Shown here: positions 34,584 through 43,734 of the stretch, piece after piece | How positions within the stretch are numbered: the stretch's first letter is position 1 | Layout: the number at the start of each line of letters is the position of its first letter | Origin: Desulforamulus aeronauticus DSM 10349 | GTDB lineage: Bacteria; Bacillota; Desulfotomaculia; Desulfotomaculales; Desulfotomaculaceae | DNA length: 64,000 nucleotides | NCBI RefSeq assembly: GCF_900142375.1 | Contig: NZ_FRAR01000010.1 | Location: 100,611 to 164,610 of the forward strand | Reading direction: 5' to 3' | Program-made: the position numbers and the translations under genes | The notes under the pieces: model-generated | Seen by the model: only the letters and a program-made list of their open reading frames with translations | Told to the model about the DNA's origin: nothing | Database searches by the model: none

Positions 34584-34976
34584 TTGTTCATGGATGAGAA
34601 ACAACAAGACCTAATTAAAGATTTTTTAAAGAAAAAGATATCCCCCTATCTTATCATTCTTTTTGGTTCAGCTGCGCGGGGTCATTTAAGAAATAATAGC
34701 GATATAGATCTAGCTTTTATAAGTAATCAAAAACTTGATGATTATGAGGTTTTTATGTTATCTCAGGAACTTGCCGATTTGTTAAACCGGGAAGTTGACC
34801 TCATCGACTTAGATAAAGCTTCAACCGTTTTTCAAGCCCAGGTACTGAACACTGGTACTGTCATCTATTGTTCCGATTTTGCTAGGAAACTACGTTTTCA
34901 TGCATTAACTCTAAAAAAATACACCCTATTAAACCAGGAAAGGGAATGTGTTTTAAAAAGACTGGAAGGAAGATAA
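34584..34976 (+). CDS. mntA: MntA-type minimal nucleotidyltransferase antitoxin
   Basis: A 130-residue protein with the polymerase-beta-type signature GS-x10-D-x-D (Gly28-Ser29, Asp40, Asp42). In the HepT-MntA systems that have been studied, MntA adds AMP to a tyrosine of HepT and inactivates it. Start is TTG at 34584 (AGGTG seven bases upstream) or ATG at 34590. The partner gene follows after 6 bases. The pair sits between flagellar operons without belonging to them. Confidence 0.85.
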   Translation: MFMDEKQQDLIKDFLKKKISPYLIILFGSAARGHLRNNSDIDLAFISNQKLDDYEVFMLSQELADLLNREVDLIDLDKASTVFQAQVLNTGTVIYCSDFARKLRFHALTLKKYTLLNQERECVLKRLEGR

Positions 34977-34982
34977 ATTCTC

Positions 34983-35399
34983 ATGATTGATGATGTTATA
35001 CTCAATAAAAGTCAAATTATCGAACGTTGTATTAGGAGAATCCATGAAGAGTATCAAGGCAATATGCAAAACCTGCAAAATTACACGAAACAAGACTCTA
35101 TTATTTTGAACTTACAAAGAGCTTGTGAAGCTTGTATAGACTTAGCGATGCATCTTGTGGCAGAAAATAATTTAGGCCTCCCTCAAACAAGTAGGCAGGC
35201 TTTTGATATGTTATTTGAAAACGGCTTTATTGAAAAAGAGATAGCAGATCGATTAAAAGCGATGGTTGGTTTTCGTAATATTTCTGTGCATGATTATCAA
35301 TCCATTAATCTAGGTATTTTGCAAAAAATACTGGAAAATCACCTTGAGGATTTTCACCTTTTTATTAAAAACATTCAATCCTTCCTAAGTAGGTTATAA
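34983..35399 (+). CDS. hepT: HepT-type (DUF86) HEPN toxin
   Basis: A 138-residue HEPN-domain protein. The RNase motif R-x4-H-x-Y is complete at Arg98, His103 and Tyr105 (FRNISVHDY). Tyr105 is the site AMPylated in known systems. It would cleave RNA when not neutralised. It is co-transcribed with the nucleotidyltransferase gene, the standard order for some HepT/MntA pairs. Confidence 0.87.
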   Translation: MIDDVILNKSQIIERCIRRIHEEYQGNMQNLQNYTKQDSIILNLQRACEACIDLAMHLVAENNLGLPQTSRQAFDMLFENGFIEKEIADRLKAMVGFRNISVHDYQSINLGILQKILENHLEDFHLFIKNIQSFLSRL

Positions 35400-35434
35400 T
35401 AGTGGAAAAATTAACCTAAATCAATTATTAATTC

Positions 35435-35578
35435 CAGAAAAAACGTAAAAATCATAAGGATCCCAAAGAAACCGAGCTGTTGGCCAAAGTAATTATGGCC
35501 AAGCTGGAACGTTATCAAAGGGAAAGCACCTCAATAACACAAAAAAGAACCAGTGCAAGTTCTGGTTCTTTTCGTTAG
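35435..35578 (+). pseudogene. Short remnant reading frame after hepT
   Basis: One frame reads through without a start codon (KNHKDPKETELLAKVIMAKL, then ERYQRES), a protein-like amphipathic helix, and ends within the terminator. No family is recognised. The 182-base gap otherwise contains only the terminator. Confidence 0.3.
35543..35572. terminator. Bidirectional terminator between hepT and flaG
   Basis: AAAAGAACCAG (35543-35553) pairs with CTGGTTCTTTT (35562-35572) across an 8-base loop, giving a U-run on both strands. It ends the fliS-flaG transcript and the TA transcript. Confidence 0.85.
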
Positions 35579-35581
35579 TTA

Positions 35582-35950
35582 TTAAGCAAATTTATCCACT
35601 ACCAGTCCAATCATTTTTTTGAAATAAGCCACCATATTTAAAACTCTTTCCGGTGGAATTTCCTTGACTACAGAATTATCTTTAGGGTTAATAATCTTTA
35701 CTATATATTCGCCACTCTCTTCATGGAACTTAAAACGCAATTCAGTATTATAGGTTTCCATAGTTTTATTCATTTTACCAACAGCCTGCTGAATTTGCTC
35801 TTTACCAAACTCTCCCGACACTTCTTGAAAATCTGGAGAAAAATTTGGAAGCTCTTCTCCGGGAGTAGTTCCTTGTACAACTGCTTCCTTGGTTATAATA
35901 CGTTGGAAATAATCCTGAGTGGGTCCAATCGAACTTACGCCTTCTACCAT
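35582..35950 (-). CDS. flaG: Flagellar protein FlaG
   Basis: A 122-residue FlaG with the family's C-terminal domain (LRFKFHEESGEYIVKIINPK, VVKEIPPERVLNMVAYFKKM). It affects filament length. Last gene of fliS-fliT-like-flaG. Confidence 0.9.
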   Translation of the reverse strand: MVEGVSSIGPTQDYFQRIITKEAVVQGTTPGEELPNFSPDFQEVSGEFGKEQIQQAVGKMNKTMETYNTELRFKFHEESGEYIVKIINPKDNSVVKEIPPERVLNMVAYFKKMIGLVVDKFA

Positions 35951-35963
35951 CCTTCCTCACCTC

Positions 35964-36368
35964 CTATTTCTTATTATCTATAAAATAACCGTTGTTTTGT
36001 TTTTGCTGCGGGTAATAGGCCTGGTTAATGACCCTTCCGGTCTTAACTTCCTTTAGTTTTTGTTTCATCAAAAACTGGGCTCTAGATAGACTCTCTTTAT
36101 ACCGCACATCATAATCAATAATTTCCTTGATCATCCCTTTAATTTCCGTCTTTATATTCTTAACCTGTTCCGATTCGGGGGCTTCAAGCAGAGTAATTTC
36201 CCTATCAATTTCATCAATTTTACTCATTAGTTCCTGGCGCTTCGCCAGATGCATATCCAAATTATTTACATCTTCATCAGAAATATCCTTTGACATCTCG
36301 ATGGTAGTCTCCAGCATCTTCTGTACCGCGGCTTTCTTATCGAGGTAGAGTTTATCCATTGCTTGCAT
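35964..36368 (-). CDS. FliT-like flagellar chaperone (coiled coil)
   Basis: A protein of about 134 residues, helical and highly charged (LAKRQELMSKIDEIDREITL). It has the size and position (between fliS and flaG) of FliT, the FliD chaperone, but sequence similarity is too loose to be sure. The ATG at 36368 is used because AGGTG lies 6 bases upstream. It overlaps the fliS stop. Confidence 0.65.
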   Translation of the reverse strand: MQAMDKLYLDKKAAVQKMLETTIEMSKDISDEDVNNLDMHLAKRQELMSKIDEIDREITLLEAPESEQVKNIKTEIKGMIKEIIDYDVRYKESLSRAQFLMKQKLKEVKTGRVINQAYYPQQKQNNGYFIDNKK

Positions 36369-36750
36369 CGGAAGCACCTAATTTCGCCTGTTTAATAGCC
36401 TGTACCCAAGTATCTCTAATTTCTTCAGCAAATCCGGCTACTTCCTGTAAAATCTCTACATCCTTTTTCAAATTCCCTTCCACCAGCCGACGGTTCATAT
36501 AATCGTACATTTGCTCTAGATTTTGCCCCACTTCTATACTGGTATCCAGGGTGTTGATGAGGTGATTCAGTATATCCTGTGCATGGGTAATGCAGTTATG
36601 GGATAATTGTATTTCCTTTTGAGCTGTATGTGCCTGGGCCAGTTTTAAATCCTTCACTAGCCTGTTATAAAGCATTGTGGTTAATTCCTCAGGACCGGCA
36701 CACATGATGGCATTCTGCTGATAATTTTTATAAGGGTCCTTGGCAATCAT
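36352..36750 (-). CDS. fliS: Flagellin export chaperone FliS
   Basis: A 132-residue FliS (YQQNAIMCAGPEELTTMLYN, ISHNCITHAQDILNHLINTL-type helices). It binds the C-terminus of flagellin and FliW. A candidate SigD promoter lies 60-85 bases upstream and the ATG has GGAGGAG before it. Confidence 0.95.
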   Translation of the reverse strand: MIAKDPYKNYQQNAIMCAGPEELTTMLYNRLVKDLKLAQAHTAQKEIQLSHNCITHAQDILNHLINTLDTSIEVGQNLEQMYDYMNRRLVEGNLKKDVEILQEVAGFAEEIRDTWVQAIKQAKLGASDASNG

Positions 36751-36809
36751 TTACTTCTCCTCCATCCTTTCAATCTAACATGCCGGATGCTTTTGCATTT
36801 CTATAATTT

Positions 36810-36835
36810 TTTTCGGTTGTTTTATGCTATTCTTA
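36810..36835 (-). promoter_or_regulatory. Candidate SigD promoter for fliS-flaG
   Basis: Minus strand TAAG, 14 bases, ACCGAAAA. It resembles the fliD promoter (TAAG-N14-ACCGATTA) and the sigma-28 consensus. Confidence 0.5.
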
Positions 36836-36895
36836 AGTGCATTATGATACATTAGAGATAAATACTTTCAAGTCAGTTTGGGGGATGAGCTTACT

Positions 36896-37306
36896 ATGGA
36901 TAAATCCATTGAAATTTTTTTTGAACACGGACTGCCAGGGTTCGAGAACCTTCAACATTTCAGCATTACCCGTGCCTTTGCAGAAACAGAACTCTATTAT
37001 TTGCAATCGACCGAAGAACCCGATGTTTGTTTTCTTTGTATCAACCCGTTTCAATATACAAAACAGTATGAATTTACTATGCCAGAACCAATCCAGCAGG
37101 CACTCTCAATTAAGCGGTTAGAGGATGTGGCTGTCTTCAACATCGTTACCATAAACGGCGACCTAGAGCAAGCCACCGTTAACCTGCAAGCACCGGTGAT
37201 TATCAATATTTCCCTGAGCCAAGGGATGCAGGTGGTTCTAAATGATCCTGCTTTACATATTCGGGAACCCCTTAAAAGTTTATTGCAGGGGACGGTGGAA
37301 AAATAA
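36896..37306 (+). CDS. fliW: Flagellar assembly factor FliW
   Basis: A protein of about 136 residues of the FliW family (FEHGLPGFENLQHF, INPFQYTKQYEF). It binds CsrA and flagellin, releasing CsrA when flagellin is used up. ATG at 36896 is preferred over an upstream TTG as GGGGGATGAG lies before it. Its stop overlaps the csrA start by one base (TAATG). Confidence 0.93.
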   Translation: MDKSIEIFFEHGLPGFENLQHFSITRAFAETELYYLQSTEEPDVCFLCINPFQYTKQYEFTMPEPIQQALSIKRLEDVAVFNIVTINGDLEQATVNLQAPVIINISLSQGMQVVLNDPALHIREPLKSLLQGTVEK

Positions 37307-37542
37307 TGCTGATTCTGTCCAGAAAGAAGAACGAATCCATCCACATTGGTGATAACATCATCATTACAGTGCTGGATATTGGCGGAGATAACATTAAAAT
37401 TGGTATCGATGCTCCCAAAAATATTCAAGTCTTTCGCAGCGAACTGTTAAAAGCTATTGAGCAGGAAAATAAAAATGCTGTCTCTCCCCAATCTGTAATT
37501 AAGGATCTCGCCCAATTCATTAAAGGTACTGGCAAGAAGTAG
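37306..37542 (+). CDS. csrA: Carbon storage/translation regulator CsrA
   Basis: A 78-residue CsrA beginning MLILSRKKNESIHIGDNIII, with the RNA-contact Arg6 in strand 1 and a VFRSEL segment near 45. It represses flagellin translation by binding GGA sites in the hag leader. A matching hairpin is present at 53237-53248. Confidence 0.97.
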   Translation: MLILSRKKNESIHIGDNIIITVLDIGGDNIKIGIDAPKNIQVFRSELLKAIEQENKNAVSPQSVIKDLAQFIKGTGKK

Positions 37543-37551
37543 TATACAAGC

Positions 37552-37595
37552 AAAGGGTAATGTCACAAAACCATTATTTTGCGACATTACCCTTT
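37552..37595. terminator. Terminator between csrA and the YjfB-like gene
   Basis: AAAGGGTAATGTC (37552-37564) pairs exactly with GACATTACCCTTT (37583-37595). A T-run follows on the plus strand and TTTG lies on the minus side, so it can serve both converging genes. Confidence 0.85.
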
Positions 37596-37614
37596 TGAGT
37601 TGTCAATCTGAGGT

Positions 37615-37791
37615 CTAAACGTACAAATCTAATTTAGTCTGGGGCATTGAATTTTCACTTTTCATCAGCATCTGGGTTATAAGGTTTCCGTTCTCTTCCG
37701 CTGCATTCATTACTTTCTTTATAACAGCAACACCAATATCCTGCTGAAGTTGAACTTGGTTTTTAGTAATGGATAATGCTGCAATGTCCAA
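37615..37791 (-). CDS. YjfB-like putative motility protein
   Basis: A small 58-residue protein with a TTG start and AGGAGG eight bases before it. The sequence opens MDIAALSITKNQVQLQQDIG and continues with VAVIKKVMNAAEENG. It matches the YjfB family of small proteins encoded near motility genes, whose function is unknown. It lies 17 bases after fliD in the same direction, so it is probably part of the fliD transcript. Confidence 0.8.
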   Translation of the reverse strand: MDIAALSITKNQVQLQQDIGVAVIKKVMNAAEENGNLITQMLMKSENSMPQTKLDLYV

Positions 37792-37808
37792 AATAAAGCC
37801 CTCCTATT

Positions 37809-39713
37809 TTAGCTTCCGCCACCAAACTGCTGTGTTAACCAGGCACTTTGCTGGTTTAATCGATTGAGAGCCGACTCCATGGCTGAAAACTTCCGCCAGT
37901 AGCGATCTTCTACCTGCTCTAGACGTTTTTCCCAATCGTCAAGCCTATCATTTAGATCATCAATCCTTTTACCAAGAAAGCTATCGTCATCGGTCTTATT
38001 ACCACTGGCACCGGCTTGTTCCATAATCTTTAATATGCTAGAACTTACGTTATCTGATAACTTCTGTGCAACTCCGTTACTAGTATTGGTAAATAAATCC
38101 ATCACACCGGTCAAATCATTTTCAAGCGCCTGGCGCAGCTTTTTTTCGCCCTGCTCCGTAATCTCCAGCTTACCGGTTGTATACTCTGCAGTGGTAGTGA
38201 TACCGATTTTAGAAAGTTCTGCTGCTGCCACCCGCATTTGATTCCTAATCTGCCGCAGAGTCTCATCATTACGCAACATACCGCTGCGGGCTCTTTCCTT
38301 CCACTGGTTTACCTGATCATCGGTAAGTTTCTCCCTTTGTTCATCCGATAGGGGCCAGGTATAATCCTTGTAGCGTTTTTCATTCAGTTTGGCTTCTATA
38401 GTTTCAAGAAGCTTGTTGTACTCCTCCACAAAGGATTTAATCGTGCCGAGGACCCCTTCGGTATCCTGGCTAACGGTAACCGTCACCGCTTGGTCGGTTG
38501 TGTTGAAAAGGTTATACGTCACACCATTTAGTGTAAATTGGTTACTGGTGTAATCTTCAATAACTAAACCGTCTATCTCTACTTTGGCATTTTGACCGGT
38601 TTTGTAAGTAACATCTGCAGGCAGTTTCCCGGCTATATCAGCATCCCTCGTGTCAACAGTACTGCCGGAAGTAAGGTTTAAAGCTTTCGCTAGGTTACCA
38701 TCCTCTATTTGGATAAATTGATCCGCACCGGATTTATTGGTAGACAGAAAAAACCGATCCAGCGTTTGGTCATAAGAGGCACGTACTGTCCATTCTTTGC
38801 CGCCGGAAATGCTAGCCGATACAGCTTTCTGACCACCCACCTCTAGGGAGGTAATGGTTAATTCCCTGGGGTTTGCTGCATTAATAGAAAGCTCTGCTCC
38901 TGTGGACACCAGATCCTCTTTAATATGACTCACTAATTCAGATGATTTATCACTAAATGGCGCTTGGCCTAAGTCTTCAATTTTATAGACAAAATCTACC
39001 CCTAGAACTGCCTTAGCTACAGTATCATCGGTATAGTTTTTCGAACTATAAAGCCCTACCGACTTGTCGCCAATTTTTATAACCAACCCATTTACCAAAC
39101 TACTGTCAGTAAATTCTAGCGTTTGTATTTGAGCCTGACCTGCTATACCATTTTCTTCATCTGTATCCACCGCTTGTTGCGTGATGTAAGTCGATACACC
39201 GACAAATTTTTGATTATTGATACGTTGTACGATGTCCTGTATATTATGGGATTTAGTATCAAATTTAAAAACAGTATCATTGATCTTGAGAGTTTCCTTA
39301 TCCTCAAGGGAAACTCCCCGCAGTCCGTCAAGCTGATTTTTTAAGGTATCTTTACGGTCGCTGGAGCCTATCTTCGCCCCCGTTACGGATGCCCCCTGGG
39401 CTAATCTGTCCACTTTTATGGTACGGGTACCGGGTACAGCATCTGGATTAGCCGTGACACCAACCTGCTCTTTATTGGAAGAAGACGACAGCTTGGTAAG
39501 AAATGTAGAGGATAATCTCATTTTAAAGGCAAAATTATCCCGAAAACTTCTGAGTAAAGAGTTCATACTTCTGTACTCTTCCTGCTGCCACTCCAAAATC
39601 TGTTTTTGCTGGCCTAATTTATCGCCTTTCATCCGCTCGACTTTCATTAAATCACGAACTATCTGGTCAATATCCATTCCCGAAACCAAACCGCCTATAC
39701 GGTTAATGGACAT
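37809..39713 (-). CDS. fliD: Flagellar cap protein FliD
   Basis: A 634-residue filament cap. It has the N-terminal FliD domain (GLVSGMDIDQIVRDLMKVER), several central beta domains and the C-terminal domain (SLLTNTSNGV-like DLFTNTSNGVAQKLSDNVSS) with final coiled coils. AGAAAGGTGG precedes the ATG. Longer than Bacillus FliD (about 498), with extra central, exposed domains. Confidence 0.94.
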   Translation of the reverse strand: MSINRIGGLVSGMDIDQIVRDLMKVERMKGDKLGQQKQILEWQQEEYRSMNSLLRSFRDNFAFKMRLSSTFLTKLSSSSNKEQVGVTANPDAVPGTRTIKVDRLAQGASVTGAKIGSSDRKDTLKNQLDGLRGVSLEDKETLKINDTVFKFDTKSHNIQDIVQRINNQKFVGVSTYITQQAVDTDEENGIAGQAQIQTLEFTDSSLVNGLVIKIGDKSVGLYSSKNYTDDTVAKAVLGVDFVYKIEDLGQAPFSDKSSELVSHIKEDLVSTGAELSINAANPRELTITSLEVGGQKAVSASISGGKEWTVRASYDQTLDRFFLSTNKSGADQFIQIEDGNLAKALNLTSGSTVDTRDADIAGKLPADVTYKTGQNAKVEIDGLVIEDYTSNQFTLNGVTYNLFNTTDQAVTVTVSQDTEGVLGTIKSFVEEYNKLLETIEAKLNEKRYKDYTWPLSDEQREKLTDDQVNQWKERARSGMLRNDETLRQIRNQMRVAAAELSKIGITTTAEYTTGKLEITEQGEKKLRQALENDLTGVMDLFTNTSNGVAQKLSDNVSSSILKIMEQAGASGNKTDDDSFLGKRIDDLNDRLDDWEKRLEQVEDRYWRKFSAMESALNRLNQQSAWLTQQFGGGS

Positions 39714-39750
39714 AGCAATACCACCTTTCTAACTGGACCTCTAAATAGTA

Positions 39751-39776
39751 TAATCGGTGGTTTAGAAAAAAACTTA
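39751..39776 (-). promoter_or_regulatory. Candidate SigD promoter for fliD
   Basis: Minus strand TAAG, 14 bases, ACCGATTA, about 38 bases before the fliD start. The CCGAT core and the spacing fit sigma-28. Confidence 0.5.
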
Positions 39777-39930
39777 ACAACTAATTTATGTCCCAAGATT
39801 ATTATCAATAAGAACAGAGACACCACCTAAGCTCTAATTACTATTTATGTGACACTTGATAGCAAAATAATACCTAATTATAATTTATTGAGTGTAACAT
39901 AGTAATCTTACTCGCACGCCAAAGTTGAGG

Positions 39931-40224
39931 CTAATTGGTATACTTATGGTTATTGAAGTCCCAGTTGTCCAGGTAGCCCATAAATGAATTTGTTATTACC
40001 TCTTTTAAGCTAACCAGATCACCCCGCTCCAGGTAATCCATCATCCGGCCAATACAATTATTCAGGTTCTGGACCTCCTGGGAGAAGATGTATACCTGGT
40101 TCTGCTGGAGAAACTGATCAAATAATTCAGTGAAAAGGGCGATTTCCCGCATGGCAGCGGAAGTATCGCCCTTTTCTATGCTTAAAACAATGTAGTTGAG
40201 CATCTCTTTCAAATGTGGAATCAC
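39931..40224 (-). CDS. Unrecognised small helical protein upstream of fliD
   Basis: About 97 residues, rich in Leu/Glu helices (LNYIVLSIEKGDTSAAMREI, LERGDLVSLKEVITNSFM). I do not recognise the family. The GTG at 40224 is chosen over an upstream TTG because GGAGG lies 6 bases before it. It stands between the glycosylation genes and fliD, separated from fliD by about 217 bases with its own promoter. The alternating ERGD motifs (residues about 17 and 72) hint at an internal duplication of a helical hairpin. Confidence 0.6.
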   Translation of the reverse strand: MIPHLKEMLNYIVLSIEKGDTSAAMREIALFTELFDQFLQQNQVYIFSQEVQNLNNCIGRMMDYLERGDLVSLKEVITNSFMGYLDNWDFNNHKYTN

Positions 40225-40339
40225 ACAATACCTCCGCCCCTCTATCAAGGCTGTCTGTCAATAATTTCTCAATCATAAACAAAACTACTAAAATTAGTAA
40301 GGATAAAATATTTTTTTGGTCAACCAGACATTAGTTTTA

Positions 40340-41611
40340 CTATACCGCATATATACAATAAGCCATTGCAAAAGATAGTTCAGATGGCGGATACCGCAAA
40401 TAAAAGTGATAAGAGCGATCCATTTTGTTAATCAGCAGCGGTATATCGACAATGTCGGCGAGCTTATGGTAGCTGTCTACTACTATCTTAGGATGCTCAT
40501 TTTTGATATGACGCTGGGCGCCAAGAAGCGCTTCTTTATCAACGCCTTCCACATCAATTTTTAAAAAAGTAATTTCTTCTTTGATATCTTCATCTAAAGG
40601 AACTATTTCCACTTTATACAGGCCATTGTTCCCCAATTTATTGCCCTCAAAAGGACCCGCCACACCATTCAAATACATTTCGCCACGCTTATCAGATACA
40701 CCCTTCCAATTATTGACCACGTTGTTGAGTGGTGCCAGATTCTTCTCCAACACAGCAAATGTCTCTTTGGAAATTTCATAGGTATAAATTCGTTTATAAT
40801 TACGCCCATATGTATTGACAAAAGAGGCTGCTGTATCGCCAATATATGCTCCAGCATCAACAAATACCTCGTCCTTTTGATACTTGATGATATCTAGATC
40901 AAAATTACCTGGAAATATATTATCTCCAGCTTTTGCTATTCCCTCAGTAGAAAATGTCAGCCAATTATTGATAATAGCATTTAAAACATTTTTCGATCGG
41001 TAATCGCACAGTCTACCATAAAACCATTCGAAATCAGCCACCCGACTTTTTAAAACTTTCATCCGATTTATTAACAACGAATTATTAACACCATTTAGAC
41101 CATCAAGAACATTGTTCTCAAAATACCATCCCCGGTATTTCACAGTAAGATCATGATATAACGCTTCATTTTGCTCTTTAATTTTCTTTAGGTTTTCAAA
41201 AGCAAATTGGCATAAGCCTTCAAAGCTTGTCTTCTTAACAAACTCCATATAGTAGAAAAACTCGGTATCCACACTGTTGTGAAAGGAATTAGGCAACAGT
41301 TTTTTATGATACTTGTCCGATACCAGTAATACAACTACATCCTCAAACCAAGCATCAAACAATGGCTTTAATTCTGCAAAGCAATTCTCAGATTTTAATT
41401 TGCCGATATAATTTAGCACCTGCGTTGCATCTGGAACCCTTCCAGCATAAAAGACAACCGACTCAAGATGCGTAAGACAAGCTGAAACAGCTTCTAAAAT
41501 GTCATCAACAAGATACTCATTACCCGTAATACCATTATCGGCCAAATAATCAATACCATCATTAGCCGCAGTTAAGACTGATATTATCTGCCGTATTTCC
41601 TGTGCCGCCAT
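40340..41611 (-). CDS. FkbM-family methyltransferase
   Basis: A protein of about 423 residues. The first 215 residues are helical and unassigned. The C-terminal part is an FkbM/Methyltransf_21 domain with the SAM motif VFVDAGAYIGDTAASFV and the LKIDVEGVDKEALLGA signature. FkbM enzymes methylate hydroxyls of glycans and antibiotics. Start at ATG 41611 (AGGAGGTG six bases upstream). It is adjacent to the 3,5-epimerase gene and is likely to methylate a flagellin sugar. Confidence 0.8.
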   Translation of the reverse strand: MAAQEIRQIISVLTAANDGIDYLADNGITGNEYLVDDILEAVSACLTHLESVVFYAGRVPDATQVLNYIGKLKSENCFAELKPLFDAWFEDVVVLLVSDKYHKKLLPNSFHNSVDTEFFYYMEFVKKTSFEGLCQFAFENLKKIKEQNEALYHDLTVKYRGWYFENNVLDGLNGVNNSLLINRMKVLKSRVADFEWFYGRLCDYRSKNVLNAIINNWLTFSTEGIAKAGDNIFPGNFDLDIIKYQKDEVFVDAGAYIGDTAASFVNTYGRNYKRIYTYEISKETFAVLEKNLAPLNNVVNNWKGVSDKRGEMYLNGVAGPFEGNKLGNNGLYKVEIVPLDEDIKEEITFLKIDVEGVDKEALLGAQRHIKNEHPKIVVDSYHKLADIVDIPLLINKMDRSYHFYLRYPPSELSFAMAYCIYAV

Positions 41612-41624
41612 AGGTACCACCTCC

Positions 41625-42170
41625 TCATTCTCCCTGTTTCAGACTTATATGCCCCCAATTTTTATCCTTTTCACTCATGATATATGGCGGCATTATTGGC
41701 CATACTATCCCAAACGCCGGATCGTCAAACCTGTAGCCAACTTCTGTATCCGGCGTATAATACTCTGTCACCAAATATAGCACCTGCGCATTGTCCGTCA
41801 GAGTCAGATACCCATGTGCGCAACCTTTCGGAACATACAGACCAAGCCCATTCTCCGCTGAAAGTGTTTCGCCGATCCATTCCCCATAGGTCGGTGAACC
41901 TTCACGAACATCCACACATACATCAAATACCGCACCTTGTACACAGGTTACCAGCTTGTCTTCCGCCGCCTGGCCAGCTTGAGAATGTAATCCCCGCAGT
42001 GTGCCTTTGCTTAGATTGGTCGACAAATTCATTTGTGCGATATCACCGCATAATCCTGCTGCCTCCAGTTCGCGGCGGCAGAACATACGGGAAAATGTTC
42101 CCCGCTCATCGGCAAACGGCTCACGCTTTACCAGATAAGCCCCTGCTATTTTTGTTGATGTAATTTTCAC
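41625..42170 (-). CDS. dTDP-4-dehydrorhamnose 3,5-epimerase-like protein (RmlC family)
   Basis: A 181-residue cupin of the RmlC family. The catalytic His is in TLRGLHSQ (near 62) and the conserved Tyr in YYTPDTEVGYRF. Because the neighbours make a CDP-sugar, its substrate is more likely a CDP-4-keto-6-deoxy hexose than dTDP-4-ketorhamnose; that is inference. Confidence 0.85.
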   Translation of the reverse strand: MKITSTKIAGAYLVKREPFADERGTFSRMFCRRELEAAGLCGDIAQMNLSTNLSKGTLRGLHSQAGQAAEDKLVTCVQGAVFDVCVDVREGSPTYGEWIGETLSAENGLGLYVPKGCAHGYLTLTDNAQVLYLVTEYYTPDTEVGYRFDDPAFGIVWPIMPPYIMSEKDKNWGHISLKQGE

Positions 42171-42213
42171 TGCATCGCTTCCCTTTTACATTTAATATAG
42201 CTTACTAAGAATA

Positions 42214-43734
42214 CTATCTCTTGATGGCCTTAATGCAGTAATCCTTGACGCACAACCGGTTTAGCGTTGACTGATCGGCGTTCTGGTTGGCCGCCTTGAG
42301 CTTGTCCATCAGGAATTGCCCATCGGCTGCGGATAGATTTTCCGTATCAGCGGAAATAGTATAATCAACAGCACCGAAAAGTTTTAGACAGGCAAGGACT
42401 TCGTTTAATGGTGTGCTGGCAGGCAAATCCGGATCAGATGCCACTTCCATGCCGATAGAACGTAAAAATGCCCGATAATCATCGGTGTTGCGGACTTTAA
42501 ACAACAGCATACCGCTAGTCTTAAGAAAACTATATAGAGTTTGCAAAAGTCTAATCGGCATGGGGTAGGTATTGATAGGCTCACCAAGTACGACAACATC
42601 AAATGTATCGTTCATATAATGCTGTTGGATGAAGTCAATTCTGTCACAGGTAACTTCGGCACCCACTGTCTGTAAATCAAGATAATACTTGGCCGTCGTA
42701 GTAAAGGCATATGATGTAACGTCTGTGATTCCTCGCCGTTTCAAGCGGTTGTGCACTTCTAAGATAGGCGTACCGCAGCGTACATCAACGGTCAGTGCCT
42801 TTACCGATTTTGGTAATCTGGCAGCATCAAGCGGCTCAAGCAGCGTTGGCTCAAAGTTGATTATATCATCCCAGGGGTCAAGACCATGATATTTTTGGCC
42901 GTACACAGCGCGTCCTTGCTGTAAGCTGGCCTGGTATGCCGCCGGATCTCTGTTCTCCAGATTATGGTCATGACAAATCCAGGTGTCTCGGCAAAGGACA
43001 AGCTTGTAGCCCATGCGCCGGATGCGGACGCAAAGATCATCTTCGGCAAAATCATGGGAATAAGCGGTATCAAATATACCAACATTATCTAAAACATCTC
43101 GGGAAAAAAAGCTAACTAGACTGATAAGCCTCATTCGCTCCTCCCATTTAGACGGATCGCTTTGATTGAATACGGCAGCTTTTCTCTGCATATCAGCAAA
43201 ATCAGAAAAATCAAGATTGACTTGCTGCAAATTAGACACATTGGAAGAAACGGGAACAACAAAGCCGATTTTCGGGTCAGATTGGTAACATTTCAGCAGA
43301 TTGGTTAACCAGTTTTGTGTTACATAAACATCATTGGGTATCATGATAAGATATTTGCCTTTGAATATATTCACAAAATATTTAAACGGTAAAAATATTC
43401 CGCGATTCTGTGTCACACGAATAATTTTTTTATTTCTGTATGGTACCGACTGAAAAAACTCAACCGTCTCGTCATCGCTACCATTGTCAACAAGGATGAG
43501 TTCGTAATCCACATCCTGAGTATGTTTCAGAATACATTCTACGCAATACCTCGTCTTATTCAAGCGGTTATATCCCTGCACAACAATGGAGCATGTAGGC
43601 ACATCCGACGTGTCGTACATAAAATAAGCATTTTTCCGGTTCTCCCACATATTGTCAGATGCTGAAGATGGTATGAGCGTATCTGTATTTATAACAATGG
43701 GTTCAATATAGTAGTCACTCTTCACTTGCTTCAC
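42214..43734 (-). CDS. Family 2 glycosyltransferase with C-terminal methyltransferase-like domain
   Basis: A 506-residue protein. Residues about 45-270 form a GT-A domain (TCSIVVQGYNRLNKTRYCVE, ILVDNGSDDETV, MIPNDVYVT in place of DxD). The region from about 300 resembles a Rossmann-type methyltransferase (VDVRCGTPILEVHNRLKRRG, TFDVVVLGEPINTYP) without a clear GxGxG. ATG with GGAGGAG upstream. A probable flagellin or glycan-chain transferase. Confidence 0.75.
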   Translation of the reverse strand: MKQVKSDYYIEPIVINTDTLIPSSASDNMWENRKNAYFMYDTSDVPTCSIVVQGYNRLNKTRYCVECILKHTQDVDYELILVDNGSDDETVEFFQSVPYRNKKIIRVTQNRGIFLPFKYFVNIFKGKYLIMIPNDVYVTQNWLTNLLKCYQSDPKIGFVVPVSSNVSNLQQVNLDFSDFADMQRKAAVFNQSDPSKWEERMRLISLVSFFSRDVLDNVGIFDTAYSHDFAEDDLCVRIRRMGYKLVLCRDTWICHDHNLENRDPAAYQASLQQGRAVYGQKYHGLDPWDDIINFEPTLLEPLDAARLPKSVKALTVDVRCGTPILEVHNRLKRRGITDVTSYAFTTTAKYYLDLQTVGAEVTCDRIDFIQQHYMNDTFDVVVLGEPINTYPMPIRLLQTLYSFLKTSGMLLFKVRNTDDYRAFLRSIGMEVASDPDLPASTPLNEVLACLKLFGAVDYTISADTENLSAADGQFLMDKLKAANQNADQSTLNRLCVKDYCIKAIKR

